Shown here: in pieces, positions 43,207 to 50,472 of the stretch
Numbering within the stretch: the stretch's first letter is position 1
Layout: each line of letters starts with the position of its first letter
Assembly: GCF_029542205.1 (NCBI RefSeq)
Contig: NZ_CP113783.1
Coordinates: forward strand, 2,595,001-2,659,000
Reading direction: 5' to 3'
Source: Pseudoxanthomonas sp. SE1
GTDB taxonomy: Bacteria > Pseudomonadota > Gammaproteobacteria > Xanthomonadales > Xanthomonadaceae
DNA: 64,000 nt
Position numbers and translations under genes: made by a program
The notes under the pieces: generated by a model
Database searches by the model: none
What the model saw: the letters and a program-made list of their open reading frames with translations, nothing else
Told to the model about the DNA's origin: nothing

Positions 43207-44594
43207 TTGCCGCTACCCCGCTTCGCCTTTTTGCCGGCCTTGGGCGTATCGCTCGTTGCGCCTCGCGTGGCGTTGCGCGCCACCCAGTCCTTCATCGACA
43301 CGACCGATGCCGGCTTGGCAGCGGGCGCGGCAGCTTTCTTCGACGCTTTGGGGACAGGCGCTTTCGCCGCCTTGGCGACGTGTTTCCTGGCCTTGGCCGG
43401 CTTGCGCGCGGCAGCCTTGGTCGCCGCGGGCGGGCGTTCTTTCTTCGTCACGACCGGCGCTGTGGCGGCCACCGCCCGTCGCACACGTTTCCTGGGTGCC
43501 TGCTTCTTGGCGGCGGCGCGCTTCTTGGGCGCAGCCTTCGGCGCCGGCGACGGCTTGCGACGGACCGATGTCCGCTTCTTCGCCGCTTTCGGTCTCGCTG
43601 GTGCCGACACGACGGGTTGAGGTGTTTCAGCGGCCGTGGGCGTGTCCACTGGCGCCGCGGCGCGCTGCGCCGGTGCGCGGCGGACGGGCGCCGCCTGAGC
43701 GCGGGTCAACTTGCGCAGTGCGCGCTCCAGTTCGACGACCTTGCGGTGGGCGGAATCGACTTCGGTCCGCGTCGGCATGCCGAACAGCGTGCAGGCCTGT
43801 TCGACTTCACGCTGCACGCCCAGACGCAGCCGGGCCTGTGCATTCGCCAGTCCGCCATAGGCGTGGCGGAAATCGCTGGACATGGCGACCTGCGCGTAGG
43901 CCTCTTCGGCCGCATCGATCCACAGGTCGAACAGGGCACGGGCGTTCTGCAACTGGCGGCCGGGTTCGGCATGCTCCTCCAGCTTGCGCTCGAAGCGCAC
44001 GAAGGCATCCTGCGCCACCTGCAGCATCAGCGTGTCGTACTCGCCGACCTGACGCTGGTAATCCTGGTACGCCTGCGCAAGGTGCTGCCAGCGTTCCTGG
44101 TGTTCGCGCGACAGGCCGAAGGTCGGCAGGTGCATCCAGCGATCGCCATCCCGCTGCAGGTTCTCCAGCCAGGGGCGTACCTGCTGCATCCACCCGTCCA
44201 TGCCGTGCGCACCGCCCTGCATGCTGCGGAAGATGTCGGCGAACGGATTGTGGGCCGGCGTGGGGTCGGCCATGCCGAGCGCCGAACGCCAGGCGCGGCC
44301 GATGTCGCCGGCATCGTGGTCGCGGCCGGTGAACTGCGCGGCGACCTGTTGCATCTGCCCAAACCACTGGCCGGCCTGACGCTGGAAACGGCCGACGGCT
44401 TCATCCACCTGCGGTTGCCCGCCGGGCACCAGCTTCGACCACCAGTCCACGGTCTGCTGCCAGCCGGGCGCTGCGCCCGGCATGGACATCGCGGGCGTGG
44501 CGCCGGTCTGTCGCAGGGCGTCACCCCACAGACTCCAGTACTGCTTGGCCACCGATTCGAAATCGCCCGGCCACGGTGGAACGGAATTTGTCAT
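43203..44594 (-). CDS. phaE: Class III PHA synthase subunit PhaE with histone-like C-terminal tail
   Basis: Residues ~10-295 form a recognisable PhaE: PPWPGDFESVAKQYWSLWGD, FGLSREHQERWQHLAQAYQD, FDLWIDAAEEAYAQV and a C-terminal coiled coil near residue 275-298. Class III PhaE is normally about 350-360 residues. This one has a further ~160-residue Lys/Ala/Pro/Arg-rich tail (~300-463; KAAKKRTSVRRKPSPAP, KKRAAAKKQAPRKRVRR). That composition is like histone H1, AlgP or the DNA-binding tail of the phasin PhaF. The tail ends KAGKKAKRGSGK. It probably activates PhaC, and the tail could tether granules to DNA. Confidence 0.9.
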   Translation of the reverse strand: MTNSVPPWPGDFESVAKQYWSLWGDALRQTGATPAMSMPGAAPGWQQTVDWWSKLVPGGQPQVDEAVGRFQRQAGQWFGQMQQVAAQFTGRDHDAGDIGRAWRSALGMADPTPAHNPFADIFRSMQGGAHGMDGWMQQVRPWLENLQRDGDRWMHLPTFGLSREHQERWQHLAQAYQDYQRQVGEYDTLMLQVAQDAFVRFERKLEEHAEPGRQLQNARALFDLWIDAAEEAYAQVAMSSDFRHAYGGLANAQARLRLGVQREVEQACTLFGMPTRTEVDSAHRKVVELERALRKLTRAQAAPVRRAPAQRAAAPVDTPTAAETPQPVVSAPARPKAAKKRTSVRRKPSPAPKAAPKKRAAAKKQAPRKRVRRAVAATAPVVTKKERPPAATKAAARKPAKARKHVAKAAKAPVPKASKKAAAPAAKPASVVSMKDWVARNATRGATSDTPKAGKKAKRGSGK

Positions 44595-44666
44595 GTGCCC
44601 TCCCTTCCCGACCGATTCTAGCCGCGGCGGGCGACGCGTGCATGACGCACCCTCACCTCACGGTTC

Positions 44667-45281
44667 TCAGGGCTTGGGAATGCGCAGCGTCTTGCTGATC
44701 ATCAGCGTGCCGGACACCGCATACAGCAGCACCAGCGGGTGCAACAGCCAGGGACCGAGCTTCACCTCGCCCAGCCACAGCGCCGGGCCGACATGTCCAA
44801 GGTATGCGGCGATGGCCAGCACGATGACCAGCGCCAGGCTGGTGGGGATGGGTGTGCCTTCGAAGAACTTCACCTTGTCGCCGCCTTCGGCCAGCGTTTC
44901 GGCGGTGACGTTGTAGCGCGCCAGCCGGCTGACGCCGCAGGCGACGAAGTACGACAGCACCAGCCAGTCCCAGCCGCCCTGCATGCCGCAGGCGTAGGCA
45001 AGCGCCGCCGGTGCGACGCCGAAGGAGATGACATCGGCCAGCGAATCCAGTTCGCGCCCCAGCACCGACGCCTGCTTGCGCCAGCGGGCCACGCGGCCAT
45101 CGAGGGCGTCGAAAATGAAGGCCAGCGGGATCAGCGCCATGCCGATCATCAGGTCGCGCAGGATGCCTTCCTGGAGGAAGCGCATCGATGCGAACACCGC
45201 GCCGGTGCCGCAGAAGGCGTTGCCCAGCGTGAACCAGTCGGCCAGCTGGAAGTCGCGGATCATCGAGAAATGTCGGGACAT
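44667..45281 (-). CDS. pssA: CDP-alcohol phosphatidyltransferase, phosphatidylserine synthase type
   Basis: This 204-residue membrane enzyme has the CDP-OH phosphotransferase signature D-x2-DG-x2-AR-x8-G-x3-D-x3-D, seen as DALDGRVAR then GRELDSLAD. Several TM helices follow. The DVISFGVAPA segment and overall length fit type II phosphatidylserine synthase. It condenses CDP-diacylglycerol with serine. Why it sits between phaE and the oligomer-hydrolase gene is unclear; spacing of 72 bp to phaE allows co-transcription. Confidence 0.88.
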   Translation of the reverse strand: MSRHFSMIRDFQLADWFTLGNAFCGTGAVFASMRFLQEGILRDLMIGMALIPLAFIFDALDGRVARWRKQASVLGRELDSLADVISFGVAPAALAYACGMQGGWDWLVLSYFVACGVSRLARYNVTAETLAEGGDKVKFFEGTPIPTSLALVIVLAIAAYLGHVGPALWLGEVKLGPWLLHPLVLLYAVSGTLMISKTLRIPKP

Positions 45282-45363
45282 GGCGGCAGGCGTGACCAGG
45301 GACGGCCTACAGGGTAAGCGGAACCGGGTGAAATCGTCGTGGGGGCCGGCTCACCCTCTCTAC

Positions 45364-45476
45364 TGTAGGAGCGACGTGAGTCGCGAAAGGATGTCCGACA
45401 TCCAGGGATGCTGAAGGACTCCGGACACTTCCTGTCGTCCGGACTCCGTTCCATCGCGACTTACGTCGCTCCCACA
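45364..45476. repeat. REP-like inverted pair, GTAGGAGCGACG family
   Basis: Copies at 45364-45386 and, inverted, 45454-45476 lie in the 206-bp gap between pssA and the oligomer-hydrolase gene. No other feature is visible there. Confidence 0.9.
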
Positions 45477-45487
45477 GCTATCGATAC

Positions 45488-47323
45488 CTACCGCGGAATC
45501 GCGAACTGGCTGGCTTCGACGCTGCCCGCGCCCCGTGGATTGGCATTGATCAGCGCATTCGCCGGCAATTCCCGGCTTCCATCCAGCGTGGCGTTGACCT
45601 GGTCCAGCGCCGCGTAGACATAGGGCAGCAGGGGCACGTAGCGGGCGCCATAAGCCGGAAGCGCCAGGAAGCCGTCGAAGTGCTGCGCGTGCCGCACCTG
45701 CCAGTAGCGCACGTCGGGATTGGCGGCGCGCGCGGCTTCCACGTACGGCGCGCTGGAGAACGCCGGCGGCACCAGCCCGTCGTCCAGTCCATGGATCACC
45801 ACCACCGGACGCCGCGTGCGCGGGAAGCGCGCGGCCGTCTGCGCGATGCCGGCCTGCACGCGACGCGCATCATCGCTGCTGCCGGTCTGCAGGGCACGCA
45901 GGCATTGCAGGCCTGGCAGGGTGAAGTCCGGCGGCGCCAGCTTCGTGTCGACGATGCCCACGCCCGCTCCCGGCGGAATGCCACTGCCGTCGGACCACCA
46001 CGCGGCGCGCTCGGCGGCGCTGGCCGCGCGCGCACTGAAGTCCGGGTTCTGCGCAGAAAACGCGAAGCCGCAGGGATGCTCGCCGACCCCATAGCGGCCA
46101 TAGGCGGAGGCATATGTCACCGCCACGGCGCGCCACAGGTCGAAGCCGACACTCAACGCGCCGGATACCAGCGCTGCATCGCTCCAGCCGCTCGCCTTCA
46201 GCTGTGCATGCGCCGATGCCGCCTGCGCCTTCGCATCCGCGCCGCTGACCAACCCGGCTGATTTCAGCGTGGCGCAACGCGCGGTCCACACCGGTTCCAC
46301 CTGCGCGCGCAGCGGCGGCTGCGGCAGCGTGTCCGCGGGCAGGTGCAGCAGCGCGCACGGCATCAGCAGGGCGGCTTCCGTCGTGTAGTCGTACAGCGAC
46401 CGCGCACCGGGCGCATCCGCCGCCAGGATGTTCGGCTCACCCGCGACAACGGCATCCAGCCAGCCGCCTTCTTCCTCGCTGGCACGCAGTACGGCACCGC
46501 CGCCGTTGGAGATGCCGACCGCGATCACGCGGGTGTTGTCGAAGCGGAACGGCGCCGCCTGCGGGAACGCCTGGTCCAGCGCGGCCAGCGCGAACTCCGC
46601 CGCCTGCTTCACGTGGCGACCCCAGTCCGCCTCGGGATTGTCCTTGGAATGCGCGTGTTTCACCGCCACGCCGCTGGCGCCGACCGGCGCGTCCGGCACG
46701 AAGGCCAGCGCATCGACGCCAAGTTCGCCAATGGTGCCGTCCTCCCGCGCGCCGCGCTGCTCGTCGAGATCGAAGTAATCCGTGCCTGCCCCTTTGTCGG
46801 TGTAAGCGACGGCGCATCCCTTCGGCAATGCCCACGGTCCGGCTACCGCGATGGCGCCATAGACCCCGCGCGACCCGGACGAAGCGGTGACGACGACGCA
46901 GCGCTTGGTGGCGTCGAAGTTGTCCGGCACCTGCACCAGCAAGCGATGCGGCTGGCTGGCACCCTGGACTTTCGCCAGAGCCGAGTACTCGCGGCCAGGC
47001 ACCGCAGCCACGCTGCCATAGGCCTGGCCGTAGCCGCCCGTCAGGGAGAGGTCGGCGATGCCGCGCCAGTTCCCCCAGATCGCGCGACGGCGCAGTTCGG
47101 CGGGTGTGGGATGGGCGGAATCAGCGAACGCGGGCGCCGCCATCGCGCGCAGGCCGTCCAGGCCCAGGCCCGCGGTGAGCAGATCGTCATCGCCACGGTG
47201 CTCGGTGACGCGCTGGGGCTGGATCATGTGGGCCACCGCTTCAGGCTTGGGCGGCGTACTGCTGCAGGCGGCCAGTGCCGCAGCGAGCAACAGGCCGCAG
47301 GACATGCGCGTCTTCGCGTTCAT
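45488..47323 (-). CDS. 3-hydroxybutyrate-oligomer hydrolase, lipoprotein
   Basis: This 611-residue protein has a lipoprotein signal (CGLLLAAALAAC). The sequence follows the D-(-)-3-hydroxybutyrate oligomer hydrolase family. It has VVVTASSGSRGVYGAIAVAG near residue 140-160, a nucleophile-elbow GISNGGG around residue 270 (AVGISNGGGAVLRASEE), and later VVIHGLDDGLVPP plus QHFDGFL for acid and His. It would cut 3HB oligomers to monomer. The lipidated N-terminus places it at a membrane facing the periplasm or outside, rather than in the cytosol as for intracellular oligomer hydrolases. Divergent from 3HB dehydrogenase. Confidence 0.9.
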   Translation of the reverse strand: MNAKTRMSCGLLLAAALAACSSTPPKPEAVAHMIQPQRVTEHRGDDDLLTAGLGLDGLRAMAAPAFADSAHPTPAELRRRAIWGNWRGIADLSLTGGYGQAYGSVAAVPGREYSALAKVQGASQPHRLLVQVPDNFDATKRCVVVTASSGSRGVYGAIAVAGPWALPKGCAVAYTDKGAGTDYFDLDEQRGAREDGTIGELGVDALAFVPDAPVGASGVAVKHAHSKDNPEADWGRHVKQAAEFALAALDQAFPQAAPFRFDNTRVIAVGISNGGGAVLRASEEEGGWLDAVVAGEPNILAADAPGARSLYDYTTEAALLMPCALLHLPADTLPQPPLRAQVEPVWTARCATLKSAGLVSGADAKAQAASAHAQLKASGWSDAALVSGALSVGFDLWRAVAVTYASAYGRYGVGEHPCGFAFSAQNPDFSARAASAAERAAWWSDGSGIPPGAGVGIVDTKLAPPDFTLPGLQCLRALQTGSSDDARRVQAGIAQTAARFPRTRRPVVVIHGLDDGLVPPAFSSAPYVEAARAANPDVRYWQVRHAQHFDGFLALPAYGARYVPLLPYVYAALDQVNATLDGSRELPANALINANPRGAGSVEASQFAIPR

Positions 47324-47456
47324 GCGTGGAAATCATCCAGGGTTCCGGTCAGTGCCACGAAACTACCCTCCGCGGGAAGCGCCGTCATCGTACTTTGGTA
47401 CCACGAACCGTGCGCGCCTGCCTGATACCCTAGCGGTGACACGCAGGAGTTCCCCC

Positions 47457-48224
47457 ATGCAGCCCACCCACACCCTCCTCATCACCGGTGCCGCCAGCGG
47501 CATCGGCGCCGGCATCGCCGCGCAACTGGCCGAAGCCGGCCGCCACGTCATCGTCAGCGACCTCAACCTCGACGCGGCCGAAGCGGTCGCGACGCAGATC
47601 CGCACCGAAGGCGGTTCGGCGGAGGCCGTGGCACTGGACGTCACCTCGCAGGACAGCATCGATGCCGCGCTGGCCACGATCTCGCGCCCCATCGACGTAC
47701 TGGTGAACAACGCCGGCCTGCAGCATGTCTCGCCGCTGGAGGACTTCCCGATCGAGAAGTGGGACTTCCTGGTGCAGGTGATGCTGGTGGGCGTGGCCCG
47801 CCTGACCCGCGCGGTGCTGCCGGGCATGCGCGAGCGTGGCTTCGGCCGCATCGTCAACATCGGCAGCATCCACGCGCTGGTGGCCAGCCCGTACAAGAGC
47901 GCCTACGTGGCGGCGAAGCACGGCCTGGTCGGCTTCTCCAAGGTGCTGGCGCTGGAAACCGCCGACACCGACATCACCATCAACACCGTCTGCCCCAGCT
48001 ACGTGAAGACGCCGCTGGTGGACAAGCAGATCGCCGACCAGGCGCGCACGCGCGGCATTTCCGAGGCCGACGTGGTCAGCCAGGTGATGCTGAAGCCGAT
48101 GCCGAAGGGCGTCTTCATAGGCCTGGACGAACTGGCCGGCATCACCGCCTTCCTCACCTCGCCCGCCGCGCGCAACATCACCGGCCAGACCATCGTGGTG
48201 GATGGCGGCTGGACGGTGCAATGA
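47457..48224 (+). CDS. bdhA: 3-hydroxybutyrate dehydrogenase
   Basis: This 255-residue SDR has the NAD+ motif GAASGIGAGIA, NNAGLQHVSPLEDFP (the Gln-His after NNAG is characteristic of D-3-hydroxybutyrate dehydrogenases), and the catalytic set Ser137 (NIGSIHALVA), Tyr150 and Lys154 (SAYVAAKHG). It interconverts (R)-3-hydroxybutyrate and acetoacetate. The start has GGAG 6-9 bp upstream. Divergent from the oligomer hydrolase (133 bp), so the two could share a control region. Confidence 0.93.
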   Translation: MQPTHTLLITGAASGIGAGIAAQLAEAGRHVIVSDLNLDAAEAVATQIRTEGGSAEAVALDVTSQDSIDAALATISRPIDVLVNNAGLQHVSPLEDFPIEKWDFLVQVMLVGVARLTRAVLPGMRERGFGRIVNIGSIHALVASPYKSAYVAAKHGLVGFSKVLALETADTDITINTVCPSYVKTPLVDKQIADQARTRGISEADVVSQVMLKPMPKGVFIGLDELAGITAFLTSPAARNITGQTIVVDGGWTVQ

Positions 48225-48323
48225 AGCGAGCTGCGAGTGAAGAGGCGTGAGGAGTGAGCGAAAGGCCGCTTCTCCGTCCTTGCCTCCCTCACTTCCCACC
48301 CCTCTCCGCTCACTTCTGCCTGT

Positions 48324-48986
48324 ATGCCCAGCCTGCTGATCGCCGACGACCACCCGCTGTTCCGTGCCGCCCTGCGCGGTGCCGCAGCGGATGCCGTGGC
48401 GCAGCTGTCGGTGCGCGAAGCCGAGTCGCTGGATGGCGTCATCGCCACGCTGGAGGCGCACGACGACATCGATCTGGTGCTGCTGGACCTGCACATGCCC
48501 GGCAACCATGGCTTGGCGGGTCTTGCGGCGATCCGCGCGCAGTTCCCCGCAGTGGCCGTCGTGGTGGTGTCGGCGAACGATGATCCGCGCGTGGTGCGCC
48601 GGGCACTGGACCACGGTGCTGCCGGCTACCTGCCGAAGAGTTCCGGACTGGATGAGTTACGCGATGCGATCCGCAGCGTGCTGGCCTGCGAGCAGTGGCT
48701 GCCCGCATCGCTGCGCGGCGCCGTTGCGCGCGCACAGTCGTCCGAACACGACACCGCACTGGCTGGCCGACTGGCCAGCCTCTCGCCGCAGCAGTTCCGC
48801 GTACTGACGCTGGTGGCGCAGGGCTTGTTGAACAAGCAGATCGCAGACCGCCTGGATGTGCAGGAACGCACCGTCAAGGCGCACCTGTCCGCCATCTTCG
48901 ACCGCCTGGGCGTGCGCAACCGTACCCAGGCGGGCGTGGTGCTGCGCGAACTGGAGCTGACGGATCCGGCGCGGCATATCGAGTAA
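48324..48986 (+). CDS. LuxR/NarL-type response regulator, CrbR/ErdR-like
   Basis: This 220-residue protein has a receiver domain with D8/D9 and phospho-acceptor D55 (LVLLDLHMPG), and a LuxR HTH at ~150-215 (LSPQQFRVLTLVAQGLLNKQIADRLDVQERTVKAHLSAIF in outline). CrbR (Vibrio) and ErdR (Pseudomonas) are this type of regulator. They pair with symporter-type hybrid kinases in the acetate switch; such a kinase is encoded at 50.5-53.8 kb. It lies 99 bp after 3HB dehydrogenase on the same strand. Likely targets are acs or 3HB genes, an inference. Confidence 0.88.
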   Translation: MPSLLIADDHPLFRAALRGAAADAVAQLSVREAESLDGVIATLEAHDDIDLVLLDLHMPGNHGLAGLAAIRAQFPAVAVVVVSANDDPRVVRRALDHGAAGYLPKSSGLDELRDAIRSVLACEQWLPASLRGAVARAQSSEHDTALAGRLASLSPQQFRVLTLVAQGLLNKQIADRLDVQERTVKAHLSAIFDRLGVRNRTQAGVVLRELELTDPARHIE

Positions 48987-49025
48987 TCCCGTAATCCGCC
49001 GAGACAATACCTCCTGGTTCCCCGT

Positions 49026-49405
49026 CGTCGTCCTGGCGCAAGCCGGGATCCATCCGGATTCCGCAGCTGCTTCGTTGGAGCGTAGTACCGCCCAGCACAA
49101 GCAACATGGGTCCCAGCCTTCGCTGGGACGACGGGCTTGCGTGCCCTCTGCTCGTCATCCCAGCGCAAGCTGGGATCCATCTGGATCCTGCAGATGCTTC
49201 GCCGGGATCGTAGTACCGCCCAGCAAAGGCAACATGGGTCCCAGCATTCGCTGGGACGACGGAGCCAGCCTGCCCCCTGCTCGTCATCCCAGCGGAAGCT
49301 GGGATCCATCTGGATCCTGCGGGTGCTTCGCTGGGATCGTAGTACCGCCCAGCAAAGGCAACATGGGTCCCAGCATTCGCTGGGACGACGGAACCCTTCT
49401 CGTGG
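49026..49405 (+). repeat. Three tandem ~127-bp palindromic units
   Basis: Three consecutive units begin near 49029, 49153 and 49282. Each has a left palindrome (CATCCCAGCGCAAGCTGGGA), a conserved middle with GTAGTACCGCCCAGCA and AACATGGG, and a right palindrome (CCCAGCATTCGCTGGGACGA). The period is 124-129 bp with a few substitutions; unit 1 is the most diverged. Reading frames across it are repeat artefacts. The rest of the 0.9-kb gap holds the DnaA-box repeat and a REP pair. Confidence 0.88.
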
Positions 49406-49440
49406 AACATGCAGATTCAGCGACCTCCAAAGAGCTGCGG

Positions 49441-49692
49441 TCATTTTTTCGCCACACACCTTGACAGCATTGCGCCACAACGCGCGCCGGCGCTTATCCA
49501 CATGTTGATCGACAGGCCATCCACACCGGGTGTGGACAACCCGGACACCGTACCGTCACGGCCTGGTCAAAAATTCGCCACCCATCTTGACAGGCTTGCG
49601 GCACAAGGCGCCGGCGCGGTTATCCACATGGTTTCCCGAACACTCTCCACATGCCGTGTGGACAAGCATCAGCGTGGAACACAGGCGCCGCC
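49441..49692 (+). repeat. Two tandem 126-bp units with paired DnaA boxes
   Basis: Direct repeat with an exact 126-bp period: TTCGCCAC, TTGACAG (49461 and 49587), GCCGGCGC, a perfect DnaA box TTATCCACA (49494-49502 and 49620-49628) and an inverted one-mismatch box TGTGGACAA (49531-49539 and 49657-49665). The two boxes in each unit are 28 bp apart in both copies. Sequence outside these motifs has diverged more. There is no dnaA, dnaN, rpmH or AT-rich unwinding element here, so a chromosomal origin is unlikely. Confidence 0.8.
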
Positions 49693-49696
49693 CCAC

Positions 49697-49846
49697 TGTA
49701 GGAGCGACGTAAGTCGCGACCGTGGACACGGGAAGCCTTGATGACGGATGACACGGACGAGGGGGACGCTGCTTCGTGGCGATCCCTGCTCATCCAACGC
49801 GCGCTGGCTGTGCTGGATTCCGGTCGCGACTTACGTCGCTCCTACA
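49697..49846. repeat. REP-like inverted pair, GTAGGAGCGACG family
   Basis: Copies at 49697-49720 and, inverted, 49823-49846, core GGAGCGACGTAAGTCGCGA. They close the gene-free stretch before the Nudix gene stop at 49871. Confidence 0.9.
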
Positions 49847-49870
49847 GGAGAAGCATGCGCACGTGCAGGC

Positions 49871-50359
49871 TCAGATCCGCGAGTAGTCCCACGAGACCAT
49901 GCGGCCCTCGTGGTACGGCATGACGCCGTGGAAGCCGCGCGGGTCCTCGTCGAACACCAACGGCAGGAAGTGGCGGTCGCCGTCCCACAGCGGCAGGTCC
50001 AGGATCTTCTCCACCGGCACCCATTCCAGCGTGCCTTCCGGATTGCGCTCGAATGGCGTACCGCTGTAAGCGGTGATGACGAAGACGAATCCCAGCCAGT
50101 CCTCGCCGTGCTTGCCGAAGCCCGGCCAGCTGATCGTGCCGCGCAGGGTCATCGCGTCGCAATCGATGCCGGCTTCCTCGTGGATCTCACGGCGCATGCC
50201 GGCTACCACGTCCTCGTCCCGTTCGATCTTGCCGCCCAGGCCGTTGTACTTGCCCAGATGCTGGTCGTCCTGACGTGCATTGCGATGGATCAGCAACACC
50301 TGCGAACGATCGGGCGACAGCACGTAGCCGAGCGTGGCGACGATGGGGGTGTAGGGCAT
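49871..50359 (-). CDS. Nudix hydrolase (8-oxo-dGTP diphosphatase-like)
   Basis: This 162-residue protein starts MPYTPIVATLGYVLSPD. The Nudix box GX5EX7REUXEEXGU is complete: GKIERDEDVVAGMRREIHEEAGI in outline, with all catalytic glutamates. The overall pattern (NGLGGKIERDE, SWPGFGKHGEDWLGFVF) resembles MutT/NUDT1-like clean-up enzymes. Cytosolic; substrate not certain. Confidence 0.9.
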   Translation of the reverse strand: MPYTPIVATLGYVLSPDRSQVLLIHRNARQDDQHLGKYNGLGGKIERDEDVVAGMRREIHEEAGIDCDAMTLRGTISWPGFGKHGEDWLGFVFVITAYSGTPFERNPEGTLEWVPVEKILDLPLWDGDRHFLPLVFDEDPRGFHGVMPYHEGRMVSWDYSRI

Positions 50360-50403
50360 GCGCGGTTTCCTGTGCAATGGCCGTGCATTCTAGCGTTGGC
50401 TGT

Positions 50404-50472
50404 CGTGGGAGCGACGCGAGTCGCGATGGCCGCACCAGCAAACCCCATTTCGCGACTTACGTCGCTGCCACA
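50404..50472. repeat. REP-like pair overlapping the end of the hybrid kinase gene
   Basis: Forward copy 50404-50426 and inverted copy 50450-50472 of the GTGGGAGCGACG family. The inverted copy covers the last codons and the stop codon of the minus-strand kinase gene (stop at 50457-50459), so the repeat defines that protein's C-terminus. Confidence 0.88.

Noticed and set aside
49026..49405. CRISPR array
   Set aside because: Unit length is ~127 bp with no short unique spacers; the similarity covers the entire unit and there are no cas genes.
49441..49692. Chromosomal replication origin
   Set aside because: Paired DnaA boxes are present but there is no dnaA/dnaN/rpmH neighbourhood and no AT-rich unwinding region; only four boxes are seen.
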